From Bacteroidota bacterium (GTDB taxonomy: Bacteria > Bacteroidota > Bacteroidia > Flavobacteriales > Weeksellaceae): DNA of 24,512 bases. Location: NCBI GenBank assembly GCA_023419095.1, contig JAEZYN010000126.1, forward strand, positions 1 to 24,512, in the 5' to 3' direction. The position numbers were made by a program, and so were the translations under genes. Positions 20,064-24,512 of the stretch are shown in pieces. Every line of letters begins with the position of its first letter. Position 1 is the first letter of the stretch. Under the pieces are notes generated by a model. That model had not been told where the DNA came from. It saw only the letters and a list, made by a program, of their open reading frames with translations, and searched no databases.

Positions 20064-22643
20064 ATGAAATTAGAAGAATATAATAAAAAGCGTGATTTTT
20101 CGCAGACCAGCGAGCCAGAGGGAAAGCTTAAAAGTTCCGAAGGTAAATTGAAATTCGTTGTGCAGCGACACGCCGCGAGCCGTCTTCATTATGATTTCAG
20201 GCTGGAGATGGATGGCGTTCTGAAAAGCTGGGCTGTACCGAAAGGGCCGTCATTGAACCCCGCAGACAAGCGTCTGGCGATGATGGTAGAAGATCACCCG
20301 TTCGATTACCGCACTTTTGAAGGGACTATTCCCGCAGGAAATTATGGCGCAGGCGAGGTGGAAATCTGGGATGAAGGGACTTACGAACCTTTAAATAAAA
20401 TTAAGGGGAAAAGTGACGATTCAGTGATGCAGAACGAACTAAAAAGCGCTTCGATAAAAATCATCATGCACGGAAAAAAACTGCAGGGTGAGTTTGCACT
20501 TGTAAAAATAAAAAACTCAGAGGAAGGAAATCCATGGCTGCTCATCAAACACAAAGACGACTTCGCGACCGACCATTACGACGCGGAGGAAAATACCAGC
20601 CCTGACTCGAAAGTCTCTGAATATCTTCAGGCCAAAAAAAAAAGTAAAAACGGCAGCGAATCCCAGAAAGTAAAAGGTTTCAAGAACTACACACCTGCTC
20701 TTGCGGGTGAGAAAAAACTCAAACAGTTTATCACACCGATGTTGTGCGGCACCACTGAAAAGCCCTTCACTTCCGCTGAGTGGGCTTTTGAAATAAAATG
20801 GGACGGCTACCGCGCTATCGCGGACCTGCGAAATGAAATTCAACTCTACTCGAGAAACGGGCTTTCATACACCGAAAAATTCAGGAAAATAAGTAATTCT
20901 CTTAAACTTCAGCATCACGAGATGATTCTGGACGGTGAGTTGGTGGCCTATGATGATAAGGGAAAACCCAATTTCCAGTGGTTGCAGCGCATCGGCGATA
21001 ACCCAAATCTCATCGTAATCTATCAGGTTTTTGACTTGCTATGGCTAAATGGTCATTCAACGCAGGACATGGCTTTGCTTCAGCGGAAAGAGCTGCTCAA
21101 AGAAGCCTTAACGGAAACGGACGTCATTAAATATCATGATCACGTGCTTGAAAAAGGTGAGGATTTCTATCGTCTCGTAGAGAACCTGCAGCTCGAAGGA
21201 ATGATTGCAAAAAAAATTGACAGCACTTATGAACCCGGCATGAGAACCGGCAACTGGCTAAAAATTAAAAGCCTTCAAACCGAAGAAGTCATTATTTGCG
21301 GATTCACGGCGCCAAAAGGCGGACGAAAAAAGTTTGGTTCATTGATTTTAGGCCGTTATTTTGACGGTAAACTGAAGTTTTGCGGGCACACCGGCACTGG
21401 TTTCAGTGATAAGATGCTGACCGAGCTGCACAAAAAAATGGAACCGTTGATTATCACTAAACCGCCGTTTGATGAAATTCCAAAAACCAACGATGTGGCT
21501 ACATGGCTTAAACCTGAGCTTATCGCAGAAATTAAGTTTACCGAAATTACAGAAGAGCACATTTTCCGACATCCGGTTTTCCTCAGGTTGCGCGAAGACA
21601 TTAAAGCAGAAGATTTAAACGACAGTAACCCTGAAGACTTAGACATAAAAAAAAATGAAAAGATATCAATTGCTAAAACCGAAATTCCGGACAGTGTGCC
21701 CATAAAAAAAACCGACAAAAAAGAAAATAATGAGCTCACGCTTGTTGGAAATCAAAACGTCAGACTAACCAATCAAAATAAAATCTACTTCCCGAAAGAC
21801 GGCCTCACAAAGGGCGACGTGACCGCCTATTACCAAAGCATGGCGGAATATATCCTACCCTATCTGCAGGATCGACCGCAATCGATGAACCGGTTCCCCA
21901 ACGGTATTGACGGCATGAGCTTTTATCAGAAAGATGCGTCGGACGAAACGCCTGTTTGGATCAAAACGCAAAAAGTTTATTCAGAATCAAATGACAAACT
22001 GATCAACTACATCCTCTGTAACGACAGAGCTACGATGGCCTATCTGAATAATCTTGGCTGTATAGAATTAAATGTCTGGACAAGCCGCGCGGAAACCTCC
22101 GACCGCCCCGATTATCTGGTGCTGGATCTGGATCCATCGGAAAGTAATTCGTTCGAAGAAGTGATACTCACCGCGAAAACTTTAAAGAAAGTGCTGGACC
22201 GAGCGCAGATTGAAGGCTTCTGCAAGACATCAGGTTCTTCCGGAATCCATATTTACATTCCGGCCGGAGCACAATATACGTTTGACCAGATTAAAGATTT
22301 CGCACACCTGATGATGCAGATGGTTCAGCAGGAACTGCCTGAGATTACGACACTCGAACGTGCGCTTCAAAAACGCGACAAAAGCAAAATTTACCTCGAT
22401 TATCTGCAGAATCGCCGTGGCCAAACGCTTGCGAGTGTTTACAGCCTGCGTCCGAAAAACGGCGCGCCGGTGTCGATGCCGATTGAGTGGAGTGAACTGA
22501 AGGCTGGCCTCTCGCCTACTGACTTCAATATTGAAAATGCACTGGGGCGCGTTCAGACAAAAGGTGATCTGTTCAAACCCGTGCTCGGATCGGGATTTGA
22601 TATGCTGAAAGCCATAGAATCGCTTTCCAAATCAGAAAATTGA
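20064..22643 (+). CDS. ligD: Multifunctional ATP-dependent DNA ligase LigD (PE-Lig-Pol)
   Basis: An 859-residue end-joining enzyme with domains in the order phosphoesterase, ligase, polymerase, as in Pseudomonas. The PE domain has H36, H42, D44, R46 and H78 (HAASRLHYDFR and EDHPFDY) and trims 3' ribonucleotides or phosphates. The ligase domain carries the adenylated lysine K245 in EIKWDGYRA, with a C-terminal OB part near EEVIICGF. A Lys/Asp-rich linker (about 515-565) leads to the primase-like polymerase domain, with metal-binding D688 and D690 in LVLDLDPSE. It works with Ku to repair double-strand breaks without a template. The upstream gap is repeat-filled and has no clear promoter. Confidence 0.96.
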   Translation: MKLEEYNKKRDFSQTSEPEGKLKSSEGKLKFVVQRHAASRLHYDFRLEMDGVLKSWAVPKGPSLNPADKRLAMMVEDHPFDYRTFEGTIPAGNYGAGEVEIWDEGTYEPLNKIKGKSDDSVMQNELKSASIKIIMHGKKLQGEFALVKIKNSEEGNPWLLIKHKDDFATDHYDAEENTSPDSKVSEYLQAKKKSKNGSESQKVKGFKNYTPALAGEKKLKQFITPMLCGTTEKPFTSAEWAFEIKWDGYRAIADLRNEIQLYSRNGLSYTEKFRKISNSLKLQHHEMILDGELVAYDDKGKPNFQWLQRIGDNPNLIVIYQVFDLLWLNGHSTQDMALLQRKELLKEALTETDVIKYHDHVLEKGEDFYRLVENLQLEGMIAKKIDSTYEPGMRTGNWLKIKSLQTEEVIICGFTAPKGGRKKFGSLILGRYFDGKLKFCGHTGTGFSDKMLTELHKKMEPLIITKPPFDEIPKTNDVATWLKPELIAEIKFTEITEEHIFRHPVFLRLREDIKAEDLNDSNPEDLDIKKNEKISIAKTEIPDSVPIKKTDKKENNELTLVGNQNVRLTNQNKIYFPKDGLTKGDVTAYYQSMAEYILPYLQDRPQSMNRFPNGIDGMSFYQKDASDETPVWIKTQKVYSESNDKLINYILCNDRATMAYLNNLGCIELNVWTSRAETSDRPDYLVLDLDPSESNSFEEVILTAKTLKKVLDRAQIEGFCKTSGSSGIHIYIPAGAQYTFDQIKDFAHLMMQMVQQELPEITTLERALQKRDKSKIYLDYLQNRRGQTLASVYSLRPKNGAPVSMPIEWSELKAGLSPTDFNIENALGRVQTKGDLFKPVLGSGFDMLKAIESLSKSEN

Positions 22644-22708
22644 TATCGATTTTTGGTTCGGAATGCAGTTTCGGACGCATTTGGAAGCATTTTTGATAAG
22701 TGTTTTGT

Positions 22709-23146
22709 ATGCAGAATCAGAACTACAAAAACCACAAAAAGTATTACGCACCACATCATTTCATCTTTTTGCCGATGTTGCTGATTTTAATGATTATGGG
22801 CGTTTGCAAAATATTTACTGATGAAGCCAATCAGCTGACGTGGATACTTTTTTCTGTGGTGATTTTTCTGATTTCCTACCTTGCCATTATGCTTCGCCAA
22901 CACTATGCGTTAGGTAATCAGGACCGTATTATAAAACTTGAATTTAAGCAGCGTTACTTTGAGATTTTTAATGAAAGGTCCGATGACGTGGAAGGGAAAC
23001 TCAGTTTTTCGCAAATTGCCGCGCTTCGGTTTGCGTATGATGATGAGTTTAAAATTTTAATTAAACGGGCATTGAACGAGAATATATCCGGTGATGAAAT
23101 TAAAAAAGCCATTGTAAAGTGGCGTCCGGACAATGACCGTGTTTAA
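22709..23146 (+). CDS. DUF6526 family membrane protein
   Basis: A 145-residue protein beginning MQNQNYKNHKKYYAPHHF, a start typical of DUF6526. Two transmembrane helices (about 19-38 and 44-62) are followed by LRQHYALGNQDRIIKLE and then the cytosolic block KLSFSQIAALRFAYDDE, which is the family core. Function is unknown. The ATG at 22709 is preferred to a GTG nine bases upstream because it gives the family N-terminus. It begins 65 bases after ligD on the same strand and is probably transcribed with it or from a nearby promoter. Confidence 0.85.
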   Translation: MQNQNYKNHKKYYAPHHFIFLPMLLILMIMGVCKIFTDEANQLTWILFSVVIFLISYLAIMLRQHYALGNQDRIIKLEFKQRYFEIFNERSDDVEGKLSFSQIAALRFAYDDEFKILIKRALNENISGDEIKKAIVKWRPDNDRV

Positions 23147-23176
23147 GTATTCTGATAAACATTAAAAAAATATATT

Positions 23177-23341
23177 ATGAAAAAGTTCACATTATTCAGC
23201 TTAATGACATTAGCTTTAATGACCTTGACAGGATGCGACGCCATCGAAACCATCTTCAAAGCCGGCATGTGGTGGGGAATTATTCTCGTTGTAGCCGTGA
23301 TCGGACTCATCCTCTGGCTTTTTACAAGAAGTAGAAAATAG
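23177..23341 (+). CDS. Small lipoprotein with one membrane helix (54 residues)
   Basis: A 54-residue protein: MKKFTLFSLMTLALMTLTGC with lipobox LTGC (C20 lipidated), then DAIETIFKAGMWWGIILVV, and a hydrophobic helix ending in the basic tail FTRSRK. The pattern of lipobox, IFKAG and single helix recurs in small Bacteroidota proteins that are often misnamed in databases; I know no function. It would be anchored by both lipid and helix. It lies 30 bases after the DUF6526 gene and five bases before the SDR gene, in one direction, so it belongs to the same transcript. Confidence 0.8.
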   Translation: MKKFTLFSLMTLALMTLTGCDAIETIFKAGMWWGIILVVAVIGLILWLFTRSRK

Positions 23342-23346
23342 TTGCA

Positions 23347-24204
23347 ATGCAAAAAGATTCTAAAAAGAAAATCCGTCCGGAACAGGAACAGTCCAAGCCC
23401 GGACTCGAAAAAGAAATGACGCCGAAACCCGACAGCCAGCCCGTTCCCGCAGGGGAAAAACTCGCGGGAAAAGTTGCGCTGATCACGGGTGGCGATAGTG
23501 GCATTGGCCGCGCGACTGCACTTTTATTTGCCGAAAATGGTGCAGATATCGCTATTGCTTATTTAAATGAAAAGGCAGACGCGGAAGAAACGAAAGCCGG
23601 AGTTGAAAAACTGGGCCGAAAATGTCTTCTGATTGAAGGTGATCTTGGCAATGAGTCGCACTGTAAAAAAGTAATCAGCAAGACCGTCAAAAAGTTTGGT
23701 AATCTTGATATCCTGATTAATAATGCAGGCACACACTGGGAATCCGAATCGATCGAGGACATCACCACAAAGCAGCTAATGGACACTTTTAATGCTAATT
23801 TTTTCTCCATCTTCTGGCTGACCAAAAATGCGATGCCGCATCTGAAAAAAGGTAACAGCATTGTAAACACTACGTCTGTGACGGCCTATCGCGGCAGTGA
23901 TCATCTCATCGATTATGCGGCTACAAAAGGTGCGATTCTTTCTTTTACCAGAAGTCTTTCGGCCAACCTCGCAGAAAAAGGTATCCGCGTGAACGCAGTG
24001 GCGCCGGGACCTATCTGGACGCCCTTGATAGCTTCAACCTTCGATAAAGAATCTGTTGCGGAATTTGGCAGCGACGTGCCGATGAAACGTGCGGGCGAAA
24101 CACGCGAAGTCGCGACGTGCTTCCTGTTCCTCGCAAGTGATGATTCTTCGTATATCACCGGACAGGTGCTGCATCCGAACGGTGGCGAAATCGTTGGTAG
24201 TTAA
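23347..24204 (+). CDS. SDR family oxidoreductase (YghA-type)
   Basis: A 285-residue classical short-chain dehydrogenase. The cofactor loop is TGGDSGIG (47-54), with NNAG, and YxxxK catalytic pair Y190 and K194 (DYAATKG). The catalytic serine is in NTTSVTAYRGS. An N-terminal extension of about 40 charged, proline-rich residues (EQEQSKPGLEKEMTPKP) precedes the fold and is characteristic of the YghA/YdaD branch, whose members are linked to general stress. Substrate unknown; NADP(H) or NAD(H) use is not clear. It follows the small lipoprotein gene by five bases and precedes the topoisomerase gene by 30. Confidence 0.92.
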   Translation: MQKDSKKKIRPEQEQSKPGLEKEMTPKPDSQPVPAGEKLAGKVALITGGDSGIGRATALLFAENGADIAIAYLNEKADAEETKAGVEKLGRKCLLIEGDLGNESHCKKVISKTVKKFGNLDILINNAGTHWESESIEDITTKQLMDTFNANFFSIFWLTKNAMPHLKKGNSIVNTTSVTAYRGSDHLIDYAATKGAILSFTRSLSANLAEKGIRVNAVAPGPIWTPLIASTFDKESVAEFGSDVPMKRAGETREVATCFLFLASDDSSYITGQVLHPNGGEIVGS

Positions 24205-24234
24205 AATTCGGGATTAAGTAATTGTAAATAAACT

Positions 24235-24512
24235 ATGAGCACGCCCGAAACTGAAATCGTACAGGCACTTACACCGGCAAAAATCGTAAAGATCATGAAA
24301 GATCCGGTGAAATCGGCCAAAGCGGTGAGTCTTGTTTACACCACCGACCGTGACAGTGCCGGTATTGTACGGAAAAAAAGGGGAAAAAAATTCGCCTATT
24401 TTATTGACGGTGAAAAAATTAAGGATGTGGAAGAAATTAATCGGATCAACAAACTCGCGATTCCGCCGGCGTGGGAAAACGTGTGGATTTGCAGCCTGCA
24501 AAACGGCCATTT
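24235..24512 (+). CDS. Type IB DNA topoisomerase (5' part, cut by window end)
   Basis: Ninety-two residues are visible before the sequence ends. LVYTTDRDSAGIVRKKRGKK, FAYF, EEINRINKLAIPPAWENVWI and then CSLQNGH match the N-terminal domain of bacterial/poxvirus-type topoisomerase IB. These enzymes relax supercoils through a 3'-phosphotyrosine; the catalytic Arg/Lys/His/Tyr residues lie beyond the window. It begins 30 bases after the SDR gene on the same strand, completing a run of repair and stress genes. The ATG at 24235 is the only plausible start. Confidence 0.9.
   Translation, partial: MSTPETEIVQALTPAKIVKIMKDPVKSAKAVSLVYTTDRDSAGIVRKKRGKKFAYFIDGEKIKDVEEINRINKLAIPPAWENVWICSLQNGH

Noticed and set aside
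24214..24510. Minus-strand open frame at the window end
   Set aside because: The plus strand there clearly encodes topoisomerase IB, so this is a shadow.

Overview
The window looks like chromosomal DNA of a member of the Bacteroidota, most likely a Weeksellaceae/Chryseobacterium-type flavobacterium. This is an inference from three things: -7 promoter elements of the TAnnTTTG class, A-rich leaders instead of Shine-Dalgarno sites, and protein families typical of that group (DUF6526, DUF1275, HMBD-bearing Cu-ATPase, PE-Lig-Pol LigD). I see no insertion sequence, CRISPR array, rRNA or prophage. No gene-free stretch exceeds about 235 bases.

Left part (1-7223, all plus strand). It opens with the 3' end of a tRNA and its terminator, then a YciO/TsaC-family protein and YaaA (peroxide stress). 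A hotdog thioesterase follows, overlapping a small regulator that joins an HMA-like CxxC segment to an AraC-type helix-turn-helix domain. Next comes a large P1B copper ATPase with three N-terminal cysteine-rich metal-binding repeats. The regulator and ATPase look like a copper sensing and export pair. A compact trio comes next: DJ-1/PfpI protein, unknown acidic protein, DUF72 protein.

Middle part (7225-16390). Most genes are on the minus strand: a long-chain polyprenyl synthase, a secreted protein, a decayed DUF1275 gene, rlmN, queA, a secreted protein translationally coupled to a deoxyinosine-type DNA glycosylase, an S9 peptidase, a PH-like membrane protein and a 4-TM 'holin family' membrane protein. 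The one plus-strand gene is a lipoprotein, which converges on the S9 peptidase across a bidirectional terminator. The DUF1275 gene is broken: only its N- and C-terminal coding ends remain, with two frameshifts, wedged between rlmN and the secreted-protein gene with overlapping stop/start codons at both joints.

Right part (16593-24512). A secreted M28 zinc peptidase ends at a strong terminator. After it comes a DNA-repair neighbourhood: exonuclease III (minus), then divergently Ku, LigD, a DUF6526 membrane protein, a 54-residue lipoprotein, a YghA-type SDR dehydrogenase and the start of a type IB DNA topoisomerase. Ku and LigD form a bacterial non-homologous end-joining system. The 217-base gap between them is filled with tandem and dispersed short repeats.

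Most genes are ordinary for the group. The most interesting points are the copper regulator/ATPase pair, the DUF1275 relic, the composition of the NHEJ neighbourhood, and the repeat-filled ku-ligD spacer.
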